A stretch of DNA of 64,000 nucleotides, from contig NZ_JADDXU010000014.1 in the NCBI RefSeq assembly GCF_015163075.1, positions 124,001 to 188,000 on the forward strand, read 5' to 3'. Below are positions 24,313 to 32,820 of the stretch, in pieces. Source of the DNA: Streptomyces justiciae (GTDB lineage: Bacteria > Actinomycetota > Actinomycetes > Streptomycetales > Streptomycetaceae). Under the pieces are notes generated by a model that was not told the origin of the DNA, made no database searches, and saw only the letters and a list, made by a program, of their open reading frames with translations. Made by a program: the position numbers and the translations under genes. How positions within the stretch are numbered: position 1 is the stretch's first letter; each line of letters begins with the position of its first letter.

Positions 24313-25728
24313 ATGCCCGCACGTCTCCGTGCCCTGGTCACCGCGGTCTGCGTGGCCGTCATGGCCGTCGCGCTCCCGGCGGCCACCGCGCACGCGACGG
24401 GCCGTACGGTGCAGGGCGGGCGCCTCGACTGGGGCGTCAAGTCCTCCTTCCAGAGTTATGTCACCGGCCCCGTCGCCAAGGGGAGTTACTCACTGACCGG
24501 CGGCGCGGCCACGGTCGGCAGCGGGGCCTTCCGCTTCCACTCCGCGACCGGCTCCTACGACGGCGACACCGGCGCCTTCACCGCCGCCTTCTCCGGCGGC
24601 GTCCACTTCGTCGGCCACCGGACCGACGCCGGCACCTACCAGCTCGACCTCACCCTCAGCCGCCCCACCGTCCGCGTCGCGGGCTCCTCCGGGACCCTCT
24701 ACGTGGACGTCACCAGCAAGGCGAAGGGCACCGGGACGGTCACGACGTCCCGCCAGGTGCCCTTCGCCGCCCTCTCCCTGGGCGGCATCGACATGAAGGG
24801 CGGCGGCAACGCCGTCGTCCTCAACAACCTCCCGGCCACCCTCACTTCGCAGGGCGCCAAGTCCTTCGCCGGCTACTACACGGCCGGCACCGCCCTGGAC
24901 CCGGTGAGCCTCTCGGCGGACGTCCGGGCGGCGGCGAAGGCCTCCCCGACACCGGCCGCCACCCAGTCCAAGTCCCCGTCTCCGAAAAGGACTTCGGGCG
25001 ACGGCATCGAGGACGGTGCCGTCGACTGGGGCGTCCGCCGCACCTTCCGCGAGTACGTCACCGGCGACATCGCCCAGGGCAAGTGGACCCTGTCGGCGGG
25101 CGCCCAGGACGGCGGAGCGCTCTTCCGCTTCCCGGCGGGGGAGGGCACGTTCGAGAGCGGTGACCTCCAGGCCGCATTCAAGGGTGCGGTGCGCTTCACG
25201 GGGGCGCACGGGCTCGACCTGAAACTGAGCGCCGTGAAAGTCACCGTCGAGAACGACAAGGGCACGCTCTACGCCGACGTCACGACCGCCGACTTCACCG
25301 GCAAGAAGGTCCCGTTGGTCACCTTCGCCGCGAAGAACCTCAAGGCGAGGAACGGCCTGGTCGCGGTCACCGAGGCCCCCGCGAAGCTCACGGAACGGGG
25401 AGCCAAGGCCTTCGCCGGCATGTATCAGGCGGGCACCGACATGGACCCGGTGTCCCTGGCCGTCGCCCTCACCGACGACGCCGAACTCCCCGCCCTCCCC
25501 GACCTGGGCAGTACGCCCACGGCGAGCGGAACCCCCGCCGAGAAGTCATCCGAGCCCGAGCCCGACACCTCCGCCGAGCCCGTCGCGAGCACGTCGTCCG
25601 ACGGCGGCACGGGCCCGGCCCTGCCGATCGGCCTCGCCGCCGGTTCGCTGCTGCTGGCGGCCGCGGCCTTCGCGGTGATCCGCACGCGCCGTACGCACGC
25701 CACGGCATCCGCCTCGCAAGAGGACTGA
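24313..25728 (+). CDS. HtaA-domain heme-binding surface protein (first copy)
   Basis: The 471-residue protein has a signal peptide (to about residue 30), two HtaA domains (about 34-212 and 238-395), a Glu/Ser/Pro-rich stalk, and one C-terminal membrane helix (LPIGLAAGSLLLAAAAFAVI) with a basic tail. Each domain opens with the conserved WGVKSSFQSYVTG or WGVRRTFREYVTG segment, whose Tyr is the heme axial ligand in corynebacterial HtaA. Candidate second ligands are the His in VHFVGHRTDAG and FTGAHGLDL. No LAxTG sortase motif precedes the helix, so it is probably anchored by that helix. It should take up heme at the surface and pass it to HmuT. It is divergent from hmuT at the shared iron box. 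Confidence 0.92.
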   Translation: MPARLRALVTAVCVAVMAVALPAATAHATGRTVQGGRLDWGVKSSFQSYVTGPVAKGSYSLTGGAATVGSGAFRFHSATGSYDGDTGAFTAAFSGGVHFVGHRTDAGTYQLDLTLSRPTVRVAGSSGTLYVDVTSKAKGTGTVTTSRQVPFAALSLGGIDMKGGGNAVVLNNLPATLTSQGAKSFAGYYTAGTALDPVSLSADVRAAAKASPTPAATQSKSPSPKRTSGDGIEDGAVDWGVRRTFREYVTGDIAQGKWTLSAGAQDGGALFRFPAGEGTFESGDLQAAFKGAVRFTGAHGLDLKLSAVKVTVENDKGTLYADVTTADFTGKKVPLVTFAAKNLKARNGLVAVTEAPAKLTERGAKAFAGMYQAGTDMDPVSLAVALTDDAELPALPDLGSTPTASGTPAEKSSEPEPDTSAEPVASTSSDGGTGPALPIGLAAGSLLLAAAAFAVIRTRRTHATASASQED

Positions 25729-25763
25729 ACCCCCTTACCTCGTATCGCAAGGAGAACCGCACC

Positions 25764-27245
25764 ATGCCCGTCAGACGACCTCGCCGCCGTCCCCTCGCCC
25801 TCGCCGCGGCCGTCGCCACCGCCGCGGCCGTCGGTGCCACCGCGCTCACCATGGCCGGCGCGACCAGCGCCTCGGCGGCCGAAGTCCCGCTCAGTGGCTA
25901 CGAGTTGACCTGGGGCATCAAGCAGTCGTACCGCACGTACGTCACCGGCTTCGCGGCCGGCACCTTCACCGCGACGGACGGGGCGAAGCAGGCCGCCGAC
26001 AACGGCGCCTTCACCTTCACCGAAGGCACCGGCACCTACGACTCCACCGCGCACACCCTCGCGCTCGGCTTCCAGGGCAGCCTGAAGATCGAGTCCAAGC
26101 TGCACGGCTTCGAGATCGCCCTGTCCGACGTGCGGTTCGACAGCGCGGCGGCGGAGATCACCGCGGACGTGACCAAGTCCGGTACGACCACACAGGACGT
26201 ACCGCTCGCCGACGTCACGGTCACCCGTGCCATGACGGACATGACGACCAAGCTGACGAAGGAGGCCGCGGACGTCTTCGGCAGCGCGAGCTACGAGGGG
26301 GCGGCGGGCGACCCGCTGACGGTCGTACAGAAGACGCAGTCCCCGACACCGACGCCGACGCCCACGCCGACCCCGACGGCCACGGCGACCCCCACCCCGA
26401 CCCCCGCCCCCACGGCGACCGAGAGCGCGACACCCACACCGACCCCGTCCACCACCCCCGCCACCACCACCGAACCGGCGGCGACCGCGGGCGACATAGC
26501 CGACGGCACGCTCGGCTGGGGTGTGAAGCAGTCCTTCCGTACCTACGTCGTGGACGGCGTGGCCAAGGGCGAGATCACGACCTCGGGCGGGGCGAGCCAG
26601 GCGGCCGGCAACGGGGTCTTCACCTTCGTCGACGCGACGGGGGAGTACGACACCGACGCGGACACCCTCGCCGCCGCGTTCGAGGGCGCGGTGAACTTCA
26701 AGGGCCATGAGGAGAACGGCGAGTACGGCCTCGACCTGACCCTGAGCGACGTCCACGCGACGCTCGACGCGGGCAAGGGTGAACTCACCGCCGACGTCAC
26801 CAGCCTCGGTGAGAAGACCGAGGACGTGGTCCTGGCCGACCTGAAGGCCGCGAAGGCGGACCTGACGGCGACGGACGACGTCATCACCGTCAACGACGTC
26901 GAGGCCACCCTCACCGAGGCCGGCGCGAAGGCCTTCGGCGGCTTCTACACGGCCGGTACCGCGCTTGACCCGGTGGACCTCGCGCTCGCCGTGACGGACG
27001 ACGCGACCCTGCCGACGGACGACGACGACTCGGCGTCCGCGAGCCCCTCGGGCGACACGTCCGGCACGACGGGCGGCACGGCGTCCGGCACGACCGGTTC
27101 CACGACCGGCGGCGTCACGGGCGGCGCCCTGGCCACCACCGGTTCCAGCACCCCGACGGGCGTGCTGGGCGCGGCGGCCGCGGTGACGGTCGCGGCGGGC
27201 GCGGGCGTGGTATTTGCGGTGCGGAGACGGCGTACGCAGGCGTAG
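25764..27245 (+). CDS. HtaA-domain heme-binding surface protein with LATTG sortase motif
   Basis: The 493-residue protein starts at ATG 25764 after AAGGAG, 35 bp behind the first copy, in the same operon. It has a signal peptide and two HtaA domains (about 38-190 and 248-412; WGIKQSYRTYVTG and WGVKQSFRTYVVDG, with His in SKLHGFE and FKGHEENGE). A Thr-Pro-rich spacer (about 192-240) separates them. The C-terminal sorting region is LATTG, a hydrophobic helix, then RRRRTQA. LAxTG is the class E sortase signal of streptomycetes, so this copy should be cell-wall linked. The pair thus offers a wall-anchored and a membrane-anchored heme receptor. Confidence 0.92.
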   Translation: MPVRRPRRRPLALAAAVATAAAVGATALTMAGATSASAAEVPLSGYELTWGIKQSYRTYVTGFAAGTFTATDGAKQAADNGAFTFTEGTGTYDSTAHTLALGFQGSLKIESKLHGFEIALSDVRFDSAAAEITADVTKSGTTTQDVPLADVTVTRAMTDMTTKLTKEAADVFGSASYEGAAGDPLTVVQKTQSPTPTPTPTPTPTATATPTPTPAPTATESATPTPTPSTTPATTTEPAATAGDIADGTLGWGVKQSFRTYVVDGVAKGEITTSGGASQAAGNGVFTFVDATGEYDTDADTLAAAFEGAVNFKGHEENGEYGLDLTLSDVHATLDAGKGELTADVTSLGEKTEDVVLADLKAAKADLTATDDVITVNDVEATLTEAGAKAFGGFYTAGTALDPVDLALAVTDDATLPTDDDDSASASPSGDTSGTTGGTASGTTGSTTGGVTGGALATTGSSTPTGVLGAAAAVTVAAGAGVVFAVRRRRTQA

Positions 27246-27256
27246 AACTGGTCCCC

Positions 27257-28129
27257 ATGAACAGGGGGCACAGAGAACTGCTGGGGCCGGGGCAGCTGGT
27301 ACTGAACGTGCACAGCCGCCCCGGCCCGGCCGCGTTGCGTTTCGAACGGGCCGACGGGCGCCGGTTGTTGCTGCGGCAGGGCGAACAACCGCTGCTGCTG
27401 GGAAGGTCGGTGGGCGCGGGCTGCTGTCCGGACTTCCACCTCCACCGGCTCGACGGCTACCGCTCCCCGCTGCCGCCTCTGCGCTCGGCGGATCAGCGTT
27501 CATCCCTCAACTGGACTCACCAGTACACGCGTTGGCTGGAGGAGGCGGACGGAACGCCGTTGCGGGACGGCCGCTGGGAGCTGGCGCTGCGCACCGGGTT
27601 CCCGCCCGGGATCTGGACCGAGGACTTCGTACAGGAGTGGCCGGCCGGGCAGCTGGGCCTGTACTGCGGCGGAGGCTGGCACGGAGTCCTGCCGCTGCGG
27701 CGGCTCTCGGCGCCGGACGCGGGACGGGTGAAGGCGTATCGCAAGCACGCCCGCGAGGGCACCCTCGCGCCCGTCCTGCTGTGGTGGGTGACCTTCCTCG
27801 ACGGCTTCGTCATCCTCGACGGGCACGACCGGGCCGTGGCGGCGCTCGCGGAGGGCCGGACCCCGGAGTCCGTCGTGCTGAGCCAGGTCCCCGACGACCA
27901 GGTCTGGCGCGAGGCGGCCGAGCGGTTCACGCACGACCACGAGCACCGCATGCGTCACCTCGCGACCCGCCCGGCACCGCAACGGGCCGCGATGGAACGC
28001 GGATACGCGGAGATGATCGCCTCGCTCCCGTACGCCGCGGAGCCCACGACCGTACAGCCCCTCCCCGGCGGAGCCGCCACCTGGGACGCCCTCGCCGCCC
28101 GCGCAATGTTTCAATGCCCCCGTGACTGA
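27257..28129 (+). CDS. Protein of unknown function in the heme cluster
   Basis: I do not recognise this 290-residue protein. It starts at ATG 27257, 11 bp after the HtaA gene stop, without a visible Shine-Dalgarno, and its last 8 bp overlap the PhzF-like gene. It is soluble and rich in Arg, Trp and Leu. The segment FVILDGHDRAVAALAEGRTPESVVLSQV resembles the DGHHR/DGNHR loop of ParB/sulfiredoxin-fold proteins. A C-terminal helical part contains HDHEHRMRHLATRP. Overlap with phzF and position behind the htaA genes suggest cotranscription with heme uptake. No function is assigned. Confidence 0.75.
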   Translation: MNRGHRELLGPGQLVLNVHSRPGPAALRFERADGRRLLLRQGEQPLLLGRSVGAGCCPDFHLHRLDGYRSPLPPLRSADQRSSLNWTHQYTRWLEEADGTPLRDGRWELALRTGFPPGIWTEDFVQEWPAGQLGLYCGGGWHGVLPLRRLSAPDAGRVKAYRKHAREGTLAPVLLWWVTFLDGFVILDGHDRAVAALAEGRTPESVVLSQVPDDQVWREAAERFTHDHEHRMRHLATRPAPQRAAMERGYAEMIASLPYAAEPTTVQPLPGGAATWDALAARAMFQCPRD

Positions 28130-28796
28130 CTACGACGTCCTCCGCGTCTTCTGCGCGCCCAACGGCGGATACGGCAACGAACTCGGCGTCGTCCGTGAGG
28201 GCTCCGTGCTGCCCGACAGGGACGAACGCCAGGCGTTCGCGGGCAAACTCGGCTTCAGCGAGACCGTGTTCGTCGACGACCCCGAGCGCGGCGTCATCGA
28301 CATCTACACCCCCACCCTGCGGCTGCCCTTCGCCGGTCACCCCTGCGTCGGGACGGCCTGGCTGCTGGACGTGCCCGAGCTCGTGACGCCCGCGGGGCCC
28401 GTGGGGGCCCGGCTGGACGGGGAGTTCAGCTGGATCGAGGCGCGGGCGGAGTGGGCCCCGCCGAGGACACTGCGTCAGTACGCCTCCGCCGCCGAGGTCG
28501 ACGATCTCCCCGTACCGCCCAAGGGGGAGTGGATCTACGCGTGGGCCTGGGAGGACGAGCCCGCAGGGCGGGTCAGGGCCCGCGCCTTCCCCGGCCGGGA
28601 CGACGGCATCGACGAGGACGAGGCGACGGGCGCCGCGGCGATCCTGCTCACCGACCTGCTCGGCCGCGCCCTGAACATCACCCAGGGCGCGGGCTCCCAG
28701 ATCCTCACCGCCCCGCAGCCCTACGGCTGGGTGGAGATCGGCGGCCGGGTGGTGCTGGAACGCGAGCCGGAGCGGCAGCCGCACTTCACGCGCTGA
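28122..28796 (+). CDS. PhzF-like isomerase/epimerase family protein
   Basis: The 224-residue protein starts at GTG 28122, overlapping the previous stop by 8 bp. It has PhzF/diaminopimelate-epimerase-fold features: VLRVFCAPNGGYGNELGVV at the start, the catalytic Glu in GFSETVFVDDP, LRLPFAGHPCVGTAWLL in the middle, and DEATGAAAILLTDLLGR near the end. It is shorter than the roughly 280-residue canonical PhzF, lacking part of the central region, so the exact reaction is uncertain. Its 3' end overlaps the convergent heme oxygenase gene by 11 bp. Location in the iron island is the only clue to its role. Confidence 0.85.
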   Translation: MTDYDVLRVFCAPNGGYGNELGVVREGSVLPDRDERQAFAGKLGFSETVFVDDPERGVIDIYTPTLRLPFAGHPCVGTAWLLDVPELVTPAGPVGARLDGEFSWIEARAEWAPPRTLRQYASAAEVDDLPVPPKGEWIYAWAWEDEPAGRVRARAFPGRDDGIDEDEATGAAAILLTDLLGRALNITQGAGSQILTAPQPYGWVEIGGRVVLEREPERQPHFTR

Positions 28797-29433
28797 GCGG
28801 GAACTCCTCGCCCAGGGCGTGGAAGACGGCGGTGTTCAGGGCGAACGCCCGCTTGCACTCCGCCACGATCCGCTGCTTCTCCAGGTCGTCCGCCCGGACC
28901 GCGTCCAGCAGTTCCCGGTAACCCCGCTTGAACGCCGCCGGGTTGGCGATCCCCTCGAACACGTAGAAGCGCACCCCGTCGCCCTTGCGCGCGAAGCCCC
29001 AGGTCCGCTCCGCCTTGTCGCGGATGATCTGGCCGCCGGACAGGTCGCCGAGGTAGCGCGTGTAGTGGTGGGCGATGTATCCGGCGGGCCAGCGCTCGGC
29101 GCACTCGCGCACCCGGTCCGCGTACGCCCGGGTGGCGGGCAGCGCCGACAGTCCCGTACGCCATCCGGGTCCCCGCAGATGCTCCAGGTCCCGCTCCAGC
29201 GCGCCCAGCCGGTACAGCTCGGGCTGGATGAAGGGCCCGGCCACCGGGTCCGACGCCAGCCGGTCCGCGCCGGCCTCGAGCGCCTCGTACACGAACCACA
29301 GCTGCTCGGTGTAGCGCGCGTACGCGTCGACGCCCAGCCGGCCGCCGAGCAGGTCGCTCATGAACGACGAGGTCTCCGCCTCGACGTGCTGTTCGTGGGA
29401 CGCGGTGCGGATGACTGTCGAGAAGGAGTCCAT
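28786..29433 (-). CDS. hmuO: Heme oxygenase HmuO-type
   Basis: This 215-residue all-helical enzyme opens heme to biliverdin, CO and iron. By spacing to the conserved SFM, the proximal heme ligand is His16 in HEQHVEAETSSFM. The distal helix carries HHYTRYLGDLSGGQIIRDKAE, with the GDLSGGQ flexible motif and catalytic Asp. Length and C-terminus (AFALNTAVFHALGEE) match corynebacterial HmuO. ATG 29433 has an AGAGGA Shine-Dalgarno, and an iron box covers the promoter. This gene completes heme import to iron release. It is convergent with the phzF-like gene. Confidence 0.95.
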   Translation of the reverse strand: MDSFSTVIRTASHEQHVEAETSSFMSDLLGGRLGVDAYARYTEQLWFVYEALEAGADRLASDPVAGPFIQPELYRLGALERDLEHLRGPGWRTGLSALPATRAYADRVRECAERWPAGYIAHHYTRYLGDLSGGQIIRDKAERTWGFARKGDGVRFYVFEGIANPAAFKRGYRELLDAVRADDLEKQRIVAECKRAFALNTAVFHALGEEFPLSA

Positions 29434-29446
29434 GCGCCATATCCTC

Positions 29447-29465
29447 TAAGGTAAGGCTTACCTAA
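29447..29465 (-). promoter_or_regulatory. Iron box upstream of heme oxygenase
   Basis: The 19-mer TAAGGTAAGGCTTACCTAA matches the DmdR/IdeR consensus at 16 of 19 positions, the best of the three boxes here. It begins 14 nt upstream of ATG 29433, so it covers the promoter or transcription start. Confidence 0.9.
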
Positions 29466-29506
29466 GTCAATAGGCTTGCCGACAGCCTGTCGGTAAAACC
29501 GTACAA

Positions 29507-29538
29507 GAAAAAACCCGCCCCCAGCAGGGGGGACGGGT
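29507..29538 (-). terminator. Rho-independent terminator after map
   Basis: Read on the minus strand, the stem pairs ACCCGTCCCC-like with GGGGGCGGGT (29513-29538) around a short loop. A T-run follows (A-run at 29508-29513 on the plus strand). It lies 10 nt beyond the map stop and insulates map from the iron-regulated heme oxygenase promoter. This is the only classical stem plus U-tract I see in the window. Confidence 0.85.
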
Positions 29539-29547
29539 CCCGGCGGG

Positions 29548-30405
29548 CTACGGCAGCGTCAGGATCTCGGCGCCGGTCTCCGTCACCACCAGCGTGTGCT
29601 CGAACTGCGCCGTCCGCTTGCGGTCCTTCGTGACGACCGTCCAGCCGTCGTCCCACATGTCGTAGTCGTGGGTGCCCAGCGTCAGCATCGGCTCGATCGT
29701 GAACGTCATGCCGGGCTGGATGACCGTCGTCGCGTGCGGGCTGTCGTAGTGCGGGATGATCAGGCCGCTGTGGAAGGACGAGTTGATGCCGTGCCCGGTG
29801 AAGTCACGGACGACGCCGTAGCCGAAGCGCTTGGCGTACGACTCGATGACCCGGCCGATGATGTTGATCTGGCGGCCCGGCTTGACCGCCTTGATCGCGC
29901 GGTCGAGGGATTCGCGGGTGCGCTCCACCAGCAGGCGGCTCTCCTCGTCGACCTCCCCGACCAGGTACGTGGCGTTGTTGTCGCCGTGCACCCCGCCGAT
30001 GTACGCCGTCACGTCGAGGTTGACGATGTCGCCGTCGTTGAGGACCGTCGAGTCCGGAATGCCATGGCAGATCACCTCGTTGACGCTCGTGCACAGCGAC
30101 TTGGGGAAGCCGCGATAGCCGAGCGTGGAGGGGTAGGCGCCGTGGTCGCACATGTACTCGTGCGCCACCTTGTCCAGTTCGTCGGTCGTGACGCCGGGCG
30201 CGATCTTCTTGGCCGCCTCGGCCATCGCCCGGGCCGCGATACGGCCGGCGATGCGCATCGCCTCGATCGTCTCGGGCGTCTGCACCTCCGGACCGGTGTA
30301 CGGCGTCGGCGCGGGCTTGCCGACGTACTCGGGGCGACGGATGTTTCCGGGCACGGAACGGGTGGGGGACAGCTCCCCTGGGACGAGCAGCGACTGGCCA
30401 GACAT
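29548..30405 (-). CDS. map: Type I methionine aminopeptidase with N-terminal extension
   Basis: The 285-residue enzyme removes N-terminal Met from nascent proteins. All five metal ligands are recognisable: Asp in VNLDVTAY and in GVHGDNN, His in DFTGHGINSS, Glu in FTIEPML and Glu in QFEHTLVV. The substrate His is in CHGIPD. The first 40 residues before the catalytic domain form a Pro-rich extension (GNIRRPEYVGKPAPTPYTGPEV), as in the long actinobacterial MetAP class (mycobacterial MapB type), thought to contact the ribosome. ATG 30405 starts MSGQSLLVPGELSPTR. Confidence 0.95.
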   Translation of the reverse strand: MSGQSLLVPGELSPTRSVPGNIRRPEYVGKPAPTPYTGPEVQTPETIEAMRIAGRIAARAMAEAAKKIAPGVTTDELDKVAHEYMCDHGAYPSTLGYRGFPKSLCTSVNEVICHGIPDSTVLNDGDIVNLDVTAYIGGVHGDNNATYLVGEVDEESRLLVERTRESLDRAIKAVKPGRQINIIGRVIESYAKRFGYGVVRDFTGHGINSSFHSGLIIPHYDSPHATTVIQPGMTFTIEPMLTLGTHDYDMWDDGWTVVTKDRKRTAQFEHTLVVTETGAEILTLP

Positions 30406-30463
30406 GCCAGCGAGTCTAACGAGCCCCGGTGGGGGAACATGTCCCTGGCGAGAGGAGCAGGTC

Positions 30464-30691
30464 ATGGCCTTGTTCAAGAAGCGCACGGTCGGCAAGCCGG
30501 GCGAGTGGTACTACTGCCTGGAGCACAAGAAGGTCGAGGAGGGGCCCGAATGCCCCGCCAAGGACCGGTTCGGCCCGTACGCTTCCCGGCAGGAGGCCGA
30601 ACACGCGATGGAGACCGCCCGCGAGCGCAACCTCCAGTGGGAGAACGACCCCAAGTGGCACGACGCCACGAAGGGCGCCGAGGAGGACTGA
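30464..30691 (+). CDS. Small conserved actinobacterial protein
   Basis: The 75-residue protein starts at ATG 30464 after AGGAG. It begins MALFKKRTVGKPGEWYYCLEH, has a possible Cys-His-Cys cluster (CLEH, then PECP), then FGPYASRQEAEHAMETARERN and an acidic tail. The middle resembles a minimal SPOR-like domain (the FGPYAS..EAE..M pattern), which would suggest peptidoglycan association, but this is tentative. The charged sequence and good Shine-Dalgarno argue that it is real. It diverges from map and abuts the convergent MFS gene with no spacer. Confidence 0.75.
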   Translation: MALFKKRTVGKPGEWYYCLEHKKVEEGPECPAKDRFGPYASRQEAEHAMETARERNLQWENDPKWHDATKGAEED

Positions 30692-32017
30692 TCAGGCCTC
30701 GGCCGGGCTCACCCGTGCCGCCGCCTCGCGTTGGGCCCGTACCCGTGCCGCGTGTTCGTCGGTGCGGGCGTCGTACGTCATCAGCTTCGGCAGGCAGAGG
30801 GCCAGCAGTCCCACCGCGCCCGCGCACAGCAGCCCGCCCGACCACACCGACGCCCGCACCCCCCACCAGGCGGCGAAACCGCCCGACCTGACCTGGCCGA
30901 GGGTCGGGCCGACCGAGTACGACAGCAGTTCGATCCCGGCGAGCCGGCCCCGCAGCTCGTCCGGGATCGTCTGGTTCCACATCACCCCGCGGAAGATCCC
31001 GCTGACCATGTCGCAGCCCCCGGCCACGGTCAGGAACAGCAGCACCAGCCATACGTTGCCGACGACACCCGCCGCCGCGATCGCCACGCCCCACAGCGCC
31101 GCCGACAGCACGACCATCCGGCCGTGGCGGTGGACACGGGCCGTCCAGCCGCTCGTCACGCTCACCAGCATCGCCCCCAGCGGCACCGTCGCGTACATCA
31201 GGCCCAGCGACCACTCGGCGTCCAGCTCGTCCGCGAGGAACGGCAGCACGGCCAGCGGCATCGCCAGCAGCATCGCGACCACGTCGACGGCATAGGTGCC
31301 GAGCAGCTCCTTGCGGCCCCACGCGTACCTGGCCCCCTCGGCGACCGCCTTCAGCGACGGCTTCGCCGCCTCGTGCGCGGCCGGGGAGGCGGCGATCGGG
31401 ATCATCAGGGCCACGGAGACCACGAAGGTCGCCAGGTCGGCGGCGTAGGCCCAGCCGAGGCCCGCGTACGCGACGACCACGCCCGCCAGCGCCGGGCCCG
31501 CGACCCCGCCGACCGTCCAGCGGAAGGTGTTGAGGGAGGCCGCGGCCGGCAGATGCTCATGCGCCACGATCCGCGGCCACAGCGAGTCGAGCGCCGGCCG
31601 CTGCACCGACGTCAGCGCCGAGGAGACGGCCGCCACGACATACAGCGGCCACACGGCCGGCTCCGGCAGCAGCGCGTTGAGCAGCAGCACCCCGCTCAGC
31701 ACACCCTGCCCGGCCTCCGTCCAGATGATCAGGCCGCGCTTGTCGAGCGCGTCGGCGAGGGCGCCGCCGTACAGCCCGAAGACGATCAGCGGGACGAGTT
31801 CCACCGCGCCGATGGCCCCGACGGCCGCCGCCGACCCCGTCAGCTCCTTGATCTGCACCGGCAGCGCGACGAACGTCAGGAAGCTGCCGAAGTACGAGAC
31901 CAGCCCCGACACCCACAGCCGCCGGAAGTCGGCGGAGGCCCGCCAGGGGGCGAGGTCGGGGAGGACGGAGCGGAGGCGGGAGGGCGCCGGATCGGCGTCG
32001 GTGTCTGTGTCGGTCAC
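30692..32017 (-). CDS. MFS transporter, EntS-like
   Basis: The 441-residue protein has 12 predicted helices and EntS/enterobactin-exporter-type landmarks: FRRLWVSGLVSYFGSFLTFVALPVQI, GGALADALDKR between helices 2 and 3, and RPALDSLWPRIVAHEHLPAAASLN. Family members export siderophores or drugs. Because it lies about 1.3 kb beyond the heme oxygenase gene, siderophore export is possible, but no iron box precedes it, so the link is weak. It ends immediately next to the convergent 75-residue gene. Confidence 0.88.
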   Translation of the reverse strand: MTDTDTDADPAPSRLRSVLPDLAPWRASADFRRLWVSGLVSYFGSFLTFVALPVQIKELTGSAAAVGAIGAVELVPLIVFGLYGGALADALDKRGLIIWTEAGQGVLSGVLLLNALLPEPAVWPLYVVAAVSSALTSVQRPALDSLWPRIVAHEHLPAAASLNTFRWTVGGVAGPALAGVVVAYAGLGWAYAADLATFVVSVALMIPIAASPAAHEAAKPSLKAVAEGARYAWGRKELLGTYAVDVVAMLLAMPLAVLPFLADELDAEWSLGLMYATVPLGAMLVSVTSGWTARVHRHGRMVVLSAALWGVAIAAAGVVGNVWLVLLFLTVAGGCDMVSGIFRGVMWNQTIPDELRGRLAGIELLSYSVGPTLGQVRSGGFAAWWGVRASVWSGGLLCAGAVGLLALCLPKLMTYDARTDEHAARVRAQREAAARVSPAEA

Positions 32018-32066
32018 GAGCGGTCATGCTCGGGTGGAGCGGCCCACCCGGCAACCGAATTTCCCG

Positions 32067-32669
32067 CTACCAGCGCGCCGGCGGCGGTGCCGTGAGCTGT
32101 TCCGTCAGCCGGGCCAGCCGGTCCCGGAAGCGGCGCGGGCCGCGCGGCGCGGGCAGGGCGTTCTCCCCGGCCGCCGCGCTCACCAGATGCTGCACGGTGT
32201 CCAGATCGAGGTCCGTGCCCTCCGGCACCGCCAGCGACTCGTGCGCCATCGCCGCCAGGCCGCCCTCGCCGGGGCCGAGGGCGAGGACGGTCGCACCGGC
32301 CCGCCGGGCGTCGTGCACCCGTTCCAGGAGCGGGGCGTCCGGCTCCTCCGGCGACACCACCAGCAGCGTCTCACCGCGCCGCGCCGCCGCCAACCGGCCC
32401 GGACCGACGGCCAGATGGACCGGATCGGAAGGCCGCGCGTCATGTCGTACGAGGGTGGGGGCCAGCTCCGGCGTGCCGGACCAGGCCGCCTCGTCCACCA
32501 GATGGGCCGCGAGATGCCAGGGCTCGTACTCCGGGGTGCCGACCAGCAGCAGCCCGCCCCCGTTCGACACCACCGACCCGCGCAGCACCCCCGCGAACCG
32601 CCGGGTCGTCCCCAGCCACTCGGTCCCGGCGAGCACTTCGCGCAGCAACGCGACACGTACGGCGTCCAT
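32067..32669 (-). CDS. Hypothetical protein with SIS-like region
   Basis: The 200-residue protein starts at ATG 32669 (MDAVRVALLREVLAGTEWLG). I do not recognise a named family. Residues about 95-165 (RRGETLLVVSPEEPDAPLLERV, then RRAGATVLALGPGEGGLAAMAHESLAVPEG) resemble the beta-alpha pattern of SIS sugar-phosphate-binding domains. The rest is Arg/Leu-rich with no signal peptide or membrane helix. It stands alone, 49 bp from the MFS start, and could be in the same transcript. Confidence 0.7.
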   Translation of the reverse strand: MDAVRVALLREVLAGTEWLGTTRRFAGVLRGSVVSNGGGLLLVGTPEYEPWHLAAHLVDEAAWSGTPELAPTLVRHDARPSDPVHLAVGPGRLAAARRGETLLVVSPEEPDAPLLERVHDARRAGATVLALGPGEGGLAAMAHESLAVPEGTDLDLDTVQHLVSAAAGENALPAPRGPRRFRDRLARLTEQLTAPPPARW

Positions 32670-32820
32670 GCGACCGCATCCTGCCGCAACCACTCGGCCC
32701 CGACCCGGAGTTCGGCCCCGATTCGCCCGAACCGGTCAGGCGGAGCCCGCCCGTCAGAGGGCGCAGTGATGCGGCTCACCCGACCCCTGGGGGCGGGCCC
32801 GGCGCACGTAAAGTCAGCCC

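Noticed and set aside
26340..26470. Thr-Pro codon repeat taken as a CRISPR-like or regulatory repeat
   Set aside because: It is in frame within the second HtaA protein and encodes a plain TP stalk. There are no spacers or palindromic repeat units.
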